64,000 bases of DNA from Vagococcus carniphilus (GCF_014397115.1 NZ_CP060720.1:1938001-2002000); one strand, 5' to 3'; positions 48,207-58,337 are shown, counted from the stretch's first letter. Made by a program: numbers and translations. Notes: a model not told the origin generated them from the letters alone.

Positions 48207-49220
48207 TTATCGCTTCGTCGTTTCATTCAAGTAGATTTCAATTAAATGATTTCTTAATTCAATATATTCTTCTCTATTATCGGTTGGATGAACTCGATTT
48301 GATAAAAAAATAAATGCTTCTTGTTTTTTTAAATCAATCATAATAAATGTGCCTGTATAACCGGTATGATATAGTAAATTATTTTGATTTGTTTCAATAA
48401 GATCCCAACCAAGTGATCTAGCTTTTGAATTTCCATTCGTGTAGTCTTGCTCTAAACTTAAAATGGTTTTTTCATTTAAAAAAACATCATGAGCTACTTT
48501 TCCTTTGTTTAACATCATTTGAGTAAACTTAATCGTATCATCCAATGTACTAAATAACCCCGCACTCCCACAGTGTTCTTTTAAAACAAAAGCTTTCGGA
48601 TCATGTACCTCTCCTTTGATAAGACCTCTTGTAGTAGTCAATTCTGTTGGTGCTGCTCTTTCTTTGTCAAAGCCAGTAAAAAAACTATCTGTCATTTTTA
48701 AAGGCGTTAAAACTTCCTTTTGAAATACGTCATGAAGATTTTTTTCATATATCTTTTCAATTAAAAATCCTAATAAAATCGTTCCCGTATCTGTATACTT
48801 CACACTACTTCCTCTAGTTTCATCTGAGTGTAATTTTAAGATAGCTTGTTTTAGGTCTTTTTTATTCAAGTCATTTCGATTTTTAATATAAGGATTAATT
48901 CCTGATGTATGAGTTAACAAATGTCTTATCGTTACTTGTTTATCTTTAAATTCAGGTAAGTAATAATTAAGTGGTTGATCAATGGAAAGTTTATTTGATT
49001 CAATCAGTTTTAACATAATAGTATTTGTACAAATCATTTTAGTCAAAGATGCCATATCATAAAGAGTTGATTCATCTATCTCTTCTACTTTAGGTATCTG
49101 CTGTTTCACACCAATTTTTCCTTTTACAATTTCTTTAGATGTTAAGAAAGCATAAGAGATTCCAGGTATTTTTTTTTGGTTAACTAATTGTTCCATATAA
49201 CAAATCGTCTGTTCAAACAT
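48207..49220 (-). CDS. serine hydrolase of the class C beta-lactamase/PBP4* family
   Basis: The 337-residue protein has the three active-site motifs of this fold: MASLTKM (S-x-x-K), YTDTG (Y-x-N position with Asp) and the HTG triad in YHTGYTG. There is no signal peptide or membrane anchor, so it is probably cytoplasmic; cytosolic members act as esterases or peptidases rather than as antibiotic-resistance enzymes. The substrate is unknown. It precedes manA in the same direction with a 46-bp gap. Confidence 0.87.
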   Translation of the reverse strand: MFEQTICYMEQLVNQKKIPGISYAFLTSKEIVKGKIGVKQQIPKVEEIDESTLYDMASLTKMICTNTIMLKLIESNKLSIDQPLNYYLPEFKDKQVTIRHLLTHTSGINPYIKNRNDLNKKDLKQAILKLHSDETRGSSVKYTDTGTILLGFLIEKIYEKNLHDVFQKEVLTPLKMTDSFFTGFDKERAAPTELTTTRGLIKGEVHDPKAFVLKEHCGSAGLFSTLDDTIKFTQMMLNKGKVAHDVFLNEKTILSLEQDYTNGNSKARSLGWDLIETNQNNLLYHTGYTGTFIMIDLKKQEAFIFLSNRVHPTDNREEYIELRNHLIEIYLNETTKR

Positions 49221-49337
49221 CTTCTATATCTCCTATTATTTATCACATTTTTATTCTAACATATTCTTATAATATTGAAAAAAATAGAAGCAATGTGCTT
49301 TAATTTGAACACAATTACCTCTACTTTTTTCATTTCA

Positions 49338-50210
49338 TTATTTTTTTAAAACCATAAACCAAAGCTGGATTCCATTTGGATCATTAACACCAATAATTTT
49401 TTTCCCTTTATTAAAGTAAAATTCAATCTCCAACGATTCTAATTGTTCTTTTAACTCTAATAAAGCTTCAAATGCTGCTACATCAAATGTAATATGGTCA
49501 ACTCCCAAATCAGTTTCTCTAGCAAACGATTTTTGAGAAGCTGGTGTCCATTCATTTAAAGCAATTTGATGATGATAATCATTAACTGTTAAGAAATGAG
49601 TTTTCGCAAAGTCATCATCCTTTATCGAAAATCCTAATCCATCCACATAAAACTTAAAGCTTTCATTTAAATCAAGGACAGATAAATGTACGTGCCCTAC
49701 TTTTGTATCCTCTGGAATCGTTGAATAAGTTCCTTTTACACGACACAACATTTTTTGAATATCTAAATCTTTAGTAACACCATTTATTTTTCCTTCAAGA
49801 AGTGGCCATTCTTCCTTTGGTTTATCCCAACTAAATTCCAATCTGTTTCCTTCTGGATCATTGATGTAAACTGACTCTGAATAACCATGATCACTTTTTC
49901 CCTCAATCGGATAATTAAGTATAATAAGATGTTTTAAAAATAATGCTAAATTTTCTCTTGTTGGAAGGACAAATGTCATATGGTACAATCCTGTACGCGT
50001 ATTTGAATCCTCTATTCCTTCCGGTGTTGCAATCAAACCAACCAATTTTTTTCGCTTGCTTCCAATCCCCATAATAGCCATGTCGTTTTCTTCGTTGATT
50101 AAATTCAACCCTACAACGTGTCGATAAAATTCCACCATTCTATCAAAATCTCTTACTTTCAGCGCGACAGATGCCAGTTTAGTTTTTGGGTCTAACGAAA
50201 AGCTTCCCAT
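49338..50210 (-). CDS. VOC-family protein with two glyoxalase-like domains (CatE-like)
   Basis: Two vicinal-oxygen-chelate domains (about 8-130 and 165-288) are visible. Metal-ligand candidates are the His of TGLYHMTF, the Glu of NRLEFSW, the His of KVGHVHLSV and the Asp/His of VDHITF. Family members such as B. subtilis CatE are extradiol dioxygenases of catechols, but many LAB relatives are only annotated as glyoxalase-type. AGGAGG precedes ATG 50210. Single gene. Confidence 0.82.
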   Translation of the reverse strand: MGSFSLDPKTKLASVALKVRDFDRMVEFYRHVVGLNLINEENDMAIMGIGSKRKKLVGLIATPEGIEDSNTRTGLYHMTFVLPTRENLALFLKHLIILNYPIEGKSDHGYSESVYINDPEGNRLEFSWDKPKEEWPLLEGKINGVTKDLDIQKMLCRVKGTYSTIPEDTKVGHVHLSVLDLNESFKFYVDGLGFSIKDDDFAKTHFLTVNDYHHQIALNEWTPASQKSFARETDLGVDHITFDVAAFEALLELKEQLESLEIEFYFNKGKKIIGVNDPNGIQLWFMVLKK

Positions 50211-50324
50211 ACAGTTAATTCCTCCTAATATATTATCCGATCTTTTTCATTAATAAATCGTTCGTTCTATATTGTAACATCTTTCTACAAAAACTTACTA
50301 ATGATATAGCTAGAATTATAAAAT

Positions 50325-50341
50325 AAAAAGAGAATTTCTCA
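50325..50341 (-). terminator. weak terminator after the ABC exporter operon
   Basis: The short hairpin GAGA-AAT-TCTC is followed by TTTTTATTTT on the minus strand. Confidence 0.4.
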
Positions 50342-50351
50342 TAAATCAAGA

Positions 50352-52205
50352 CTAAATAGCAATTTCACCACTGAATTGACTATTATATAAATCTGCATAA
50401 AAACCATTTTGTTTCATTAAGTCATTGTGATTACCTGTCTCAATAATTGATCCTTGGTCCATCACGATAATATTATCTGCATCTCTTATAGTTGATAAAC
50501 GATGTGCTACAACAAAACTTGTTCTATTTTTTAGTAATTCATCCATTGCTTGTTGGATTAAAACTTCCGTTCTTGTATCTACACTTGAAGTCGCTTCATC
50601 TAAAATCAAGACTTGTGGATTAGCTAAAAAGGCTCTAGCAATCGTTACTAATTGTCGTTGACCTTGTGAAATATTAGATGCTTCTTCATTTAAAATAGTT
50701 TCATATCCTTTAGGTAGTCGCCTAATAAATTCATCCGCATGAGCGGCTCTTGCTGCTTTGTAAACATCTTCTTCTGTTGCTTTTTCACTTCCATATTTAA
50801 TGTTATCAAAAATGGTTCCAGTAAAAAGCCAAGTTTCTTGAAGAACCATTGAAAAATCAGCTCGAAGCTCTTCTCTTTCTAAGTTTCTAATGTCTTTATT
50901 TCGGTAAAGAATATGCCCACCAGTTACATCATAGAAACGTTCTAATAAATTGATTAACGTTGTCTTTCCTGCTCCCGTCGGTCCAACAATTGCAACTTTT
51001 TGACCTTTCTCAACTTCTAAATTAAAATTATTCATCAAAATTGAGTCTGGTGAATAGCCAAATTGAACACCTTGAAAAGAAACTTCTGAATCAGAGGAAA
51101 TATCTGCTGAAACTATGACCTGTTCATCCGTCATTTCATTTTCATCAATTACTTCAAACACTCTTTCTGCAGAAGCAATTGTCGCTTGTATTGTATTTAT
51201 CAAATTAGCCATTTGCCCTAATGGTTGTGCAAATTGATTTGTATACTGCATAAAGGCTTGTACATTACCAATTGTAATTTGACCATTCGCTACTTGAATT
51301 CCTCCAATTACAGCAACAAATACATAACTGATATTTTTAATAAAATTCATCATTGGCATAATCATTGCTGAAATAAATTGCGCTTTCCAGCCAGATTGAT
51401 ATAATTTTTCATTTTGTTCTTCAAACATTCTGATGTTCTCATCTTCATGATTAAAACTTTTAACAATTGTATGAGCCCCGTAAGTTTCTTCAATCTGATT
51501 GTTTAAAAGACCTAATGTTTTTTGTTGATTCGCAAAAAAACGTTGTGATTTTGGCGCTATAATCATTGTCACTACTAGACTAAGTGGAACAGTAATAAAT
51601 GCCACTAATGTCAATTTCCAACTAATACTTAACATCATGATTAAAACCCCAAAAAACATCACTATACTGGTAACCAATTGTGTCAAACTTTGTTGAAGAG
51701 TACTCGAAATATTATCCATATCATTAATAGCTCTAGACATGATATCTCCATTTGTATGAGTATCATAATACGAAATAGGCACTCGACTCATTTTTTCTTT
51801 TAACTCTTTTCTTAGTTGATAAACAGTATTTTGAGAAATTCGTGTCATTATAAACTGCTGAATTAAACTAAACAAAGCAGATGCCAAATACATCCCTAAA
51901 ACAACTAAAATAATGCTCCAAATTTTATCAAAATTAATTGGAATTTTGTCTACTTTACTTCCAGCTAAAACCTGTTCCTTAGCAACCATCAATCCTTTAA
52001 AAATTTCAGTTGTTGCCTCACCTAATATTTTAGGTGTTCTAATTTGAAAAACAGTTGAGATAATCGCTAAGATAAAAACCAAAATAATCAAGTAAACTTT
52101 TTTCGATATATAACGCATTAACCGTTTAGTTGTCTTCAAAAAGTTTTTAGGTTTATCTACCTTGCCTTTTGTACTATGTCCTCCACGATTCATTGGTCCA
52201 CTCAT
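50352..52205 (-). CDS. efrB: heterodimeric ABC exporter subunit with the catalytic NBD (EfrB-like)
   Basis: A 617-residue half-transporter with six membrane helices (about 35-330) and an ATPase domain. Walker A GPTGAGKTT and canonical Walker B VLILDEATSSVD with the catalytic Glu are intact. The signature is NISQGQRQL, a relaxed LSGGQ. Together with the upstream partner it should form an asymmetric multidrug-type exporter like EfrAB, LmrCD or BmrCD. Its ATG overlaps the partner's stop (ATGA). The gene name is by resemblance only. Confidence 0.85.
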   Translation of the reverse strand: MSGPMNRGGHSTKGKVDKPKNFLKTTKRLMRYISKKVYLIILVFILAIISTVFQIRTPKILGEATTEIFKGLMVAKEQVLAGSKVDKIPINFDKIWSIILVVLGMYLASALFSLIQQFIMTRISQNTVYQLRKELKEKMSRVPISYYDTHTNGDIMSRAINDMDNISSTLQQSLTQLVTSIVMFFGVLIMMLSISWKLTLVAFITVPLSLVVTMIIAPKSQRFFANQQKTLGLLNNQIEETYGAHTIVKSFNHEDENIRMFEEQNEKLYQSGWKAQFISAMIMPMMNFIKNISYVFVAVIGGIQVANGQITIGNVQAFMQYTNQFAQPLGQMANLINTIQATIASAERVFEVIDENEMTDEQVIVSADISSDSEVSFQGVQFGYSPDSILMNNFNLEVEKGQKVAIVGPTGAGKTTLINLLERFYDVTGGHILYRNKDIRNLEREELRADFSMVLQETWLFTGTIFDNIKYGSEKATEEDVYKAARAAHADEFIRRLPKGYETILNEEASNISQGQRQLVTIARAFLANPQVLILDEATSSVDTRTEVLIQQAMDELLKNRTSFVVAHRLSTIRDADNIIVMDQGSIIETGNHNDLMKQNGFYADLYNSQFSGEIAI

Positions 52206-53920
52206 GCGATTTCCTCCTCTCTTAATTGTGACTGAATAATTTCTTGATACGTTTGATTCGTTTTCTTGAGTTCGTTATGAGTTCCATTTCCTACCATAAC
52301 TCCATCATCTAAAACTAAAATTGTATCAGCATCAACAACCGTACTAATTCTTTGGGCCACAATAATAATAATAGCTTCTGTAATAGATTCCTTTAATGCT
52401 CTTCTTAACGCTGCATCTGTTTTAAAATCTAAGGCTGAAAAAGAATCATCAAAAATGTAAATATCAGCTTGTTTGGCTAATGCCCTAGCAATACTTAATC
52501 TCTGACGTTGACCACCAGAAAAGTTAGAACCACCTTGTTCTACCTTTGTCTCTAAGCCATCAGGTAGTTTTTCAACAAATTCTTTAGCTTGAGAAATCTC
52601 TAATGCTTTCCAAATCTCCTCATCAGTCACTGATTCATTGCCATATTGCATATTCGATCTAATAGTTCCAGTAAACAATAAAGCTTTTTGTGGAACAAAA
52701 CCGATATGATCTCTTAATGAAACCTGATTAACTTTCTTTATATCTATTCCGTTCACTAAAATTTTTCCAGCCTCCACATCGTAAAACCTTGGAATCATAT
52801 TAATTAGAGTTGATTTTCCTGAGCCCGTTCCACCAATAATTGCAATGGTTTCTCCTGACTTAGCCTGAAAATCAACTTCAGATATAGCTGATTTTTCAGC
52901 CCCCATATACCTAAATGAGACATCTTCAAACGCTAATGATTTTTCTTCTTTGAAGTTTTCAGTTTCTTTTACATCTTTAATACTATTTTCCATATCTAAT
53001 ACTTCATTAATTCTAACTGCTGAAGCTTGTGCTCTTGGAACAAAAATAAAAATCATTGTCATCATAATAAAACTCATCAAAATTTGCATAGCATATGTCA
53101 TAAAAGCCATCATATTCCCAACTTCAAGAGTTCCTTCTGCTATGTTATGTCCTCCAAACCAAACAATTGAAACATTGGTAATACTAATGATAAACGTAAT
53201 TGTCGGTAGTAAAAAACTCATTAACAGATTTACTTTAATGGCAGTTTGAGTGTAATCTCTATTGGCCGTGTCAAACCGTTTTTCTTCAAAACCAGTTTGA
53301 TTAAATGCTCTAATAACTCGAACACCTGTCAACCCTTCACGAAAAACAAGATTTAATTTATCTGTTTTTTCTTGTAAACTTTTAAATAGAGGTGTCGCAA
53401 AATACATAATTGTTCCAACTACTACTAATAATGCTGGAATAATATAAATAAATATTTTTGTTAAGTTAGGATCTCTTGTGTAAGCAAGTATACTAGCTCC
53501 AATTAGTGTGATAGGAGCATTAATCATTAATCTTAAAAACATTTGCGTCACCATCTGAACTTGATTAACATCATTTGTTGTTCTTGTAATCAAAGAAGCC
53601 GTTCCAATTTTTTCAAATTCGGAATTGGAAGAATACTCAACTTTAGAATATATTTCTGAACGAACCTTTCTTCCTAATTTTTGAGCTTCTCTTGTAGCAA
53701 TCAACGTATTAAAGACAGATGCAGTAATTCCTATTAAGGAAACACCGACCATTATCATCCCAATGCGAATAATATAATTAGTGTCCCCTTGTGTGACTCC
53801 TTTATCAATAATATTTGAGGTTAATGTTGGTAAAAAAAGATCACTAACAATTTGAATAACCATAAATAAAACTGCCCCTATAACAGCTAAAGGTGACAGT
53901 CGTTTAATCATTTTTAACAT
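52202..53920 (-). CDS. efrA: heterodimeric ABC exporter subunit with the degenerate NBD (EfrA-like)
   Basis: The 572-residue half-transporter has six helices and an ATPase domain with Walker A GGTGSGKST and signature NFSGGQRQR. Walker B reads IYIFDDSFSALD: an Asp replaces the catalytic Glu. This is the usual degenerate site of heterodimeric exporters, and it pairs with the relaxed signature of the second subunit. It follows the TetR gene by 15 bp and belongs to the same transcript. Confidence 0.87.
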   Translation of the reverse strand: MLKMIKRLSPLAVIGAVLFMVIQIVSDLFLPTLTSNIIDKGVTQGDTNYIIRIGMIMVGVSLIGITASVFNTLIATREAQKLGRKVRSEIYSKVEYSSNSEFEKIGTASLITRTTNDVNQVQMVTQMFLRLMINAPITLIGASILAYTRDPNLTKIFIYIIPALLVVVGTIMYFATPLFKSLQEKTDKLNLVFREGLTGVRVIRAFNQTGFEEKRFDTANRDYTQTAIKVNLLMSFLLPTITFIISITNVSIVWFGGHNIAEGTLEVGNMMAFMTYAMQILMSFIMMTMIFIFVPRAQASAVRINEVLDMENSIKDVKETENFKEEKSLAFEDVSFRYMGAEKSAISEVDFQAKSGETIAIIGGTGSGKSTLINMIPRFYDVEAGKILVNGIDIKKVNQVSLRDHIGFVPQKALLFTGTIRSNMQYGNESVTDEEIWKALEISQAKEFVEKLPDGLETKVEQGGSNFSGGQRQRLSIARALAKQADIYIFDDSFSALDFKTDAALRRALKESITEAIIIIVAQRISTVVDADTILVLDDGVMVGNGTHNELKKTNQTYQEIIQSQLREEEIA

Positions 53921-53935
53921 ATTTTCACTCCATCC

Positions 53936-54610
53936 TTACTGCTTTGAAACACCATGTTCTAACCAGTTTATCTTCATATTAAACTCACTGACTAAATCAT
54001 CTAAAATAAAATCCTCCTTACTACATTTCATTCGGTAACCTTCATTGATTGTATTTAAAACCATGAACCAAAGTTGTCGAAAAAGAATACTAATTTCTTT
54101 TTCCGTTTCGATTTTCAATTTTTCTTTATCAATAGTTGACATGATCTTTTTGAACGTAATAATAGAATCTTTTCGATGATTTCTCATATGAGTTAAGTGA
54201 GCTTCCTTTTCTTCCTCGTTCATCTCATTTGACATAAATTTAACTGAACTTTTATGATTCATATGTAAGAAAATATTTCTTAAAAATAAAGAATCTTCTC
54301 CTTCAAAAACTTCCTTAGCAAACAATGGGAAGAAACGATGAAATGTTTTAAAAATATCACCTTCTTCTTCCTTTAAACAATTCAAAAAGTGTTCCTCTGG
54401 ATTTTTTCTTACAAAATCAAACAGGTAATAAAATAAATCCTCTTTACCAGTAAAATACTGGTAAAAGCTCCCTCTTGGAATTTCAGCATTTTTAATGATA
54501 TTCGCAATAGAAGCTTCATGAATTGGAACTTCAGAAAATTCTTTTTTGGCTGCTCTTATAATTTTTTCTTGCTTCTCTTCCTCTAATCTAAAAAATGTAG
54601 CTGTTGGCAT
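53936..54610 (-). CDS. TetR-family repressor of the ABC exporter
   Basis: The N-terminal 60 residues form a TetR helix-turn-helix (IANIIKNAEIPRGSFYQYFTGKEDLFYYLF); the rest is an all-helical ligand-binding domain. The gene precedes and is co-transcribed with the exporter pair. Two perfect 15-bp palindromes overlap its promoter, which strongly suggests that it represses its own operon and is released by an exported compound. GGAG precedes ATG 54610. Confidence 0.9.
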   Translation of the reverse strand: MPTATFFRLEEEKQEKIIRAAKKEFSEVPIHEASIANIIKNAEIPRGSFYQYFTGKEDLFYYLFDFVRKNPEEHFLNCLKEEEGDIFKTFHRFFPLFAKEVFEGEDSLFLRNIFLHMNHKSSVKFMSNEMNEEEKEAHLTHMRNHRKDSIITFKKIMSTIDKEKLKIETEKEISILFRQLWFMVLNTINEGYRMKCSKEDFILDDLVSEFNMKINWLEHGVSKQ

Positions 54611-54627
54611 AAACTCTCTCCTACTTT

Positions 54628-54642
54628 ATGACATGGTGTCAT
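54628..54642. promoter_or_regulatory. TetR operator 1
   Basis: ATGACA-TGG-TGTCAT, a perfect palindrome with a 3-bp centre, just downstream of the -10 hexamer (one base shared) in the exporter operon promoter. Confidence 0.8.
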
Positions 54643-54669
54643 TGTAAATGACATCGTGTCATACGTCAA
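54641..54669 (-). promoter_or_regulatory. promoter of the tetR-ABC exporter operon
   Basis: Minus strand TTGACG (54669-54664), 17-bp spacer, TACAAT (54646-54641). Operator 2 fills the spacer. Confidence 0.8.
54648..54662. promoter_or_regulatory. TetR operator 2
   Basis: ATGACA-TCG-TGTCAT, differing from operator 1 only in the centre. The two centres are 20 bp apart, about two helical turns, so two dimers would lie on the same face. Confidence 0.8.
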
Positions 54670-54760
54670 TTAAAAAAATTTAATAATCAAAAAAGTATCT
54701 ATTTTAAAGTAAGTCATTTATACTGACAAGTGATATTGATAAGCTAAGGGAGCTGATTTA

Positions 54761-55747
54761 ATGAACCAAAATATATATGATATTACCATCATTGGTGGAG
54801 GACCAGCTGGATTATTTGCTGGTTTTTATGCAGGCATGAGAAATGCTAAAACGAAGATAATTGATGTTTTACCAGATTTAGGCGGACAATTAGCACTACT
54901 CTATCCTGAAAAACTCATCTATGATGTAGCAGGTTTTCCATCTGTTAAAGCTCAAGATTTAGTTGATTCTTTAATCAAGCAGATTGAACCTTTCAAACAT
55001 TCTGTTTGTTTAGAAGAAGAAGTTTTATCATTTGAAAAGAAAGAAGACTATTTTGTTTTAACCACAAATAAAGAAACTCATTATTCCAAATCAATTATTA
55101 TTGCAGCTGGGAATGGCTCTTTCCAACCTCGACGACTGAATTTAGAGGGGCATGAGGAACTTGAAAATAAACAACTACATTATTACATAAAAGATATGAA
55201 TCTTTTTTCAAATAAAGATGTTACCCTTTTAGGAGGAGGAGATTCCGCGGTAGACTGGGCATTGATGTTAGAAGATATCGCTTCTTCTGTGACTCTTATC
55301 CACCGTAGACCACAATTTAGAGCTCATGAACATAGTGTTGAAAAACTAATGGCTTCTTCTGTCATAGTAAAAACACCATTTGTTTTAGACGCTCTGAATC
55401 AAGAGAATAATCAATTAAAATCACTAACTATTCGAAATCCAAAGGAGGATATTGAAGAAATTATCCCTACTGATAATTTAATTGTTAATTATGGTTTTTC
55501 ATCATCTTTAGGTCCCATCAAAAAATGGCCTCTTGACTTTAAAGGATCTTCTATTTTGGCTAAATCTAATACCGAGACTTCAATTCCTGGTGTTTTTGCT
55601 GTTGGAGATATTAGTACCTATGAAGGCAAAGTTAAATTAATTGCAACTGGATTTGGTGAAGCTCCTACGGCAGTGAATAATGCTATCCACTTTATCAACC
55701 CTAATGAGAGACTTCAACCAATGCATAGCACTAGCCTTTACGAATAA
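54761..55747 (+). CDS. ferredoxin/flavodoxin--NADP+ reductase (YumC type)
   Basis: This thioredoxin-reductase-like flavoprotein has an FAD-binding [14 protein letters not shown] (about 12-25) and an NADPH-binding [11 protein letters not shown] (about 158-168). A late [11 protein letters not shown] segment is also present. The CxxC redox pair of thioredoxin reductase is absent, which marks it as a ferredoxin-NADP reductase of the FNR2/YumC group. It supplies or takes electrons from ferredoxin or flavodoxin in the cytoplasm. AAGGGAG precedes the ATG. It diverges from the tetR promoter. Confidence 0.92.
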   Translation: MNQNIYDITIIGGGPAGLFAGFYAGMRNAKTKIIDVLPDLGGQLALLYPEKLIYDVAGFPSVKAQDLVDSLIKQIEPFKHSVCLEEEVLSFEKKEDYFVLTTNKETHYSKSIIIAAGNGSFQPRRLNLEGHEELENKQLHYYIKDMNLFSNKDVTLLGGGDSAVDWALMLEDIASSVTLIHRRPQFRAHEHSVEKLMASSVIVKTPFVLDALNQENNQLKSLTIRNPKEDIEEIIPTDNLIVNYGFSSSLGPIKKWPLDFKGSSILAKSNTETSIPGVFAVGDISTYEGKVKLIATGFGEAPTAVNNAIHFINPNERLQPMHSTSLYE

Positions 55748-55758
55748 ATGAACACAAC

Positions 55759-55787
55759 TTGTACTAACCGATTAAATTTTGTATAAT
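55759..55787 (+). promoter_or_regulatory. pgpA promoter
   Basis: TTGTAC (55759-55764), 17-bp spacer, TATAAT (55782-55787), 25 bp upstream of the ATG. Confidence 0.7.
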
Positions 55788-55811
55788 TATTAACATTAAG
55801 AAGGTGAAAAT

Positions 55812-56300
55812 ATGATAGTAAAAAAAGAAACACTTAGAGAAAGTGCTAAGAACTTATTAAATCAACGAGGAATAACACTTGATGATATGGCTGATTTAGT
55901 CTATTTTCTACAAAGTAGTTATGTAGAAGATTTAACTCTAGATACATGCCGTGAAAATATCGAAGCTGTTTTAGAAAAAAGAGAAGTTCAAAATGCTATT
56001 GTTACAGGAATTCAATTAGATATTTTAGCTGAAGAAGGAAAACTTCTTCAACCTCTTCAAGAAATTCTTGAAACAGATGAGAGTCTATACGGAATTGATG
56101 AAATTATGGCTTTATCGATTGTTAATGTTTATGGCTCTATTGGTTTTACAAACTATGGCTACATTGATAAAGTAAAACCTGGAATTTTAGCTAAACTAAA
56201 TTCCCATGAAGAAGGAAAAGTTCATACATTTTTAGATGACATCGTTGGAGCTATCGCTGCAGCTGCTGCAAGCCGATTAGCTCACTCTAAACCAAACTAA
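55812..56300 (+). CDS. pgpA: phosphatidylglycerophosphatase A-family protein (YutG-like)
   Basis: The 162-residue protein matches the short, soluble Firmicutes branch of PgpA (YutG): GIDEIMALSIVNVYGSIGFTNYGYIDK and FLDDIVGAIAAAAASRLAH. PgpA dephosphorylates phosphatidylglycerophosphate to phosphatidylglycerol. Many Firmicutes members lack the C-terminal helices of the E. coli enzyme, so the true activity of this branch is less certain. AAGAAGG precedes ATG 55812; a terminator follows. Confidence 0.85.
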   Translation: MIVKKETLRESAKNLLNQRGITLDDMADLVYFLQSSYVEDLTLDTCRENIEAVLEKREVQNAIVTGIQLDILAEEGKLLQPLQEILETDESLYGIDEIMALSIVNVYGSIGFTNYGYIDKVKPGILAKLNSHEEGKVHTFLDDIVGAIAAAAASRLAHSKPN

Positions 56301-56336
56301 AAGAGAGAACCCTTTAAGGATTCTCTCTTTTTTTTG
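56301..56336. terminator. terminator after pgpA
   Basis: Arms AAGAGAGAACC (56301-56311) and GGATTCTCTCTT (56318-56329) with a long T run; it also lies at the end of the convergent membrane-protein gene. Confidence 0.85.
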
Positions 56337-56961
56337 TTGTCTTCAATTGTCTTTTACCAAAGTAAATAAGTAAACTAATAAATAAAACAAAAAGGATAAA
56401 AAACAAAATGAAACAATGCATAAAATAATCTTGTGGTAAAACTAAGATAACCGGGTCAGTCATTGGATTGAATACCCATGCATCATTATTAAAAAATATC
56501 TCATGAAATTTAACAAAAAAAGTATCAAAAGCTAATGCCATAAAAATGATTAACGCTACTAGAGCTACTAATAAATATGAAAATGGTCGAACTAATAACC
56601 ATAAAGTTGAATGTTTTATTTTATTTTTTAATAAAATAAAACTTGGTACTATAGTCAACCCAAAAACGAGATAGTTAATTTGAAATAAACGTTTGACTTC
56701 AAAAAAATGAAGTGCACCACTTTCTGAAACTGGAAAATCAGTCATCTTTAAAGGATTAACCCAAAAAAAGTTTAAATATCTCATTAATTGATCGTAATTT
56801 TTGACTAATTCATGTTTTGATAAATCAACATAATCAAGAATATCTAGCATTTTAATATCAACTAAATATAACCACTTAGCATTTATCGTTAAGGTAATCG
56901 CTAATGTAAGAAAAAATAAAATAAGTAATAATACTTCTCCGTACCCTTTTAAGCGTATCAT
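56314..56961 (-). CDS. TIGR01906-type integral membrane protein of unknown function
   Basis: From ATG 56961 (MIRLKGYGEV, 215 residues) it has five to six hydrophobic segments and a conserved loop with LMRYLNFFWVNPLKMTDFPVSESGALHF, which matches the TIGR01906 family found next to yutF/yutD in many Lactobacillales. No ribosome site is seen; the ATG lies two bases after the yutF stop codon, so translation is probably coupled. Function unknown. Confidence 0.78.
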   Translation of the reverse strand: MIRLKGYGEVLLLILFFLTLAITLTINAKWLYLVDIKMLDILDYVDLSKHELVKNYDQLMRYLNFFWVNPLKMTDFPVSESGALHFFEVKRLFQINYLVFGLTIVPSFILLKNKIKHSTLWLLVRPFSYLLVALVALIIFMALAFDTFFVKFHEIFFNNDAWVFNPMTDPVILVLPQDYFMHCFILFFILFVLFISLLIYFGKRQLKTTKKRENP

Positions 56962-56963
56962 GA

Positions 56964-57728
56964 CTAAAATGACCAATCATCTAAAGAATCGACAACATAC
57001 GTTGGAGCAACAGGTAATTCAGCTACATCTTCTTTTTTAGTGAATCCTGTTAAAACAAGTAATGTATCAATGCCATTATTAATCCCTGCTTTAATATCAG
57101 TTTCATAGTTATCGCCTACCATCACAACATCTTTTTTAGTTAGATTAAGTTTATCTAACGCTTTATCCATAATGATGCCTTCAGGTTTGCCAATAATAAC
57201 TGCTTTTGATTGAGTCGAAGTTTCTAGTAGAGCAATTAAGCTACCTGCGCCTGGTAATAAGCCTCTATGAGTAGGGATATTTTTATCTGGATTAGTTCCA
57301 ATAAAATGAGCTCCATTCTGAATAGCCAATGTTGCTACAATTAATTTTTCATAAGTAATTTCAGAGTCTAATCCTACAACAACATAGTCAGGTTTTTCTT
57401 CATCTAACTTGAAACCAGCATCTTTAATGCCATCTTTTAGACCTGACTCTCCCACAACATATACTTTATCCCCTAAGGCCTTATCCTTCATGTAATCTAT
57501 TGTAGCTAATGTCGCAGTATATACGGTTTCTTTTGATACATGAATATCGAAATGATTGGCTAATTTTTCTTGGACTGCTGCAGGTGTTTTCGTTGTGTTA
57601 TTTGTTACAAATAAAAAGGGGGTTTTCCTCTCTTGCAATGATTCTACAAATCTTTTACCTGCTTCTATAGGTGTATCACCTAAGTAAATAGTACCATCTA
57701 AATCTATTAAATAACCTTTATACGTCAT
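56964..57728 (-). CDS. yutF: HAD-superfamily sugar-phosphatase-like hydrolase (YutF/NagD family)
   Basis: A 254-residue HAD IIA phosphatase. Motif [12 protein letters not shown] has the nucleophilic Asp, motif [10 protein letters not shown], the Lys of VIIGKPEG and the acidic motif [14 protein letters not shown]. Family members dephosphorylate small phosphates such as p-nitrophenyl phosphate and nucleotides; the natural substrate is unsettled. It lies in a yunD-yutD-yutF-TIGR01906 run of closely spaced genes. Confidence 0.92.
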   Translation of the reverse strand: MTYKGYLIDLDGTIYLGDTPIEAGKRFVESLQERKTPFLFVTNNTTKTPAAVQEKLANHFDIHVSKETVYTATLATIDYMKDKALGDKVYVVGESGLKDGIKDAGFKLDEEKPDYVVVGLDSEITYEKLIVATLAIQNGAHFIGTNPDKNIPTHRGLLPGAGSLIALLETSTQSKAVIIGKPEGIIMDKALDKLNLTKKDVVMVGDNYETDIKAGINNGIDTLLVLTGFTKKEDVAELPVAPTYVVDSLDDWSF

Positions 57729-57738
57729 AATTAACCTC

Positions 57739-58335
57739 TTATTCTGCTTCTTTTTTTCTTATCGTAAATTGATGCTTAGAAGGTGTTGCTTCCTTCGCTT
57801 TTTTCGGAGCTTGTTGTTGATTATTATTTTTCCCTTTAAATTTCGGTTTTTTATTTTTCTTATTAGGATTGAATTTTTTTTCATCCGTATAAGCTTTATT
57901 TTTAGGTTTGTTATTTTTCTTATTTGGACCTTGACTTGTTCGTCCACGACGTTTAAATTCACCAGTTTGTTGAATGACAAAATAAGCACAGCCGAAATTA
58001 CAATATTCATATAAATAATCTTCTAAAGTGCTGATTTTAGCATCTAATGGTGCTCCTTTAAAATCATCCATAAAAAAGCCCTTCAAACGAAGTTGATCAT
58101 ATCCCCAATCTCCTACAATATAATCATATTTTTCAAGAACACTGTTATATCTTTTAATTAATGTTTCATAATCAAATCCATCTCGATAATTTTTTACTAA
58201 TTTATAAGTACCATTAGCTAAAGGAAAGCTTTCAGGATTATAATTAGCAAGCATCTCTTGTAGGACCTCATCTACTTCTTCTTCAATTTCGATGACTTCT
58301 TCTGTTGTAGATGTCTCTTTTATTTCTTCAGTCAT
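57739..58335 (-). CDS. yutD: YutD-family protein with a long basic tail
   Basis: The conserved YutD (DUF1027) domain covers about residues 35-130 and includes [34 protein letters not shown] and [11 protein letters not shown]. It is preceded by a Glu-rich N-terminus (about 1-30). A low-complexity Lys/Asn-rich tail (about 130-198) follows. The tail suggests nucleic-acid or ribosome contact. The function of YutD is unknown. Two overlapping frames at 57759-58014 are shadows of the A-rich tail. Confidence 0.85.
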   Translation of the reverse strand: MTEEIKETSTTEEVIEIEEEVDEVLQEMLANYNPESFPLANGTYKLVKNYRDGFDYETLIKRYNSVLEKYDYIVGDWGYDQLRLKGFFMDDFKGAPLDAKISTLEDYLYEYCNFGCAYFVIQQTGEFKRRGRTSQGPNKKNNKPKNKAYTDEKKFNPNKKNKKPKFKGKNNNQQQAPKKAKEATPSKHQFTIRKKEAE

Positions 58336-58337
58336 GT

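Noticed and set aside
48207-49220. Beta-lactamase as an antibiotic-resistance gene
   Set aside because: The motifs fit the wider class C-like serine hydrolase family, but no signal peptide is present, and such cytosolic members are esterases or peptidases.
57759-58014. Two low-complexity frames, one on each strand
   Set aside because: Both are shadows of the A-rich Lys/Asn tail of yutD.
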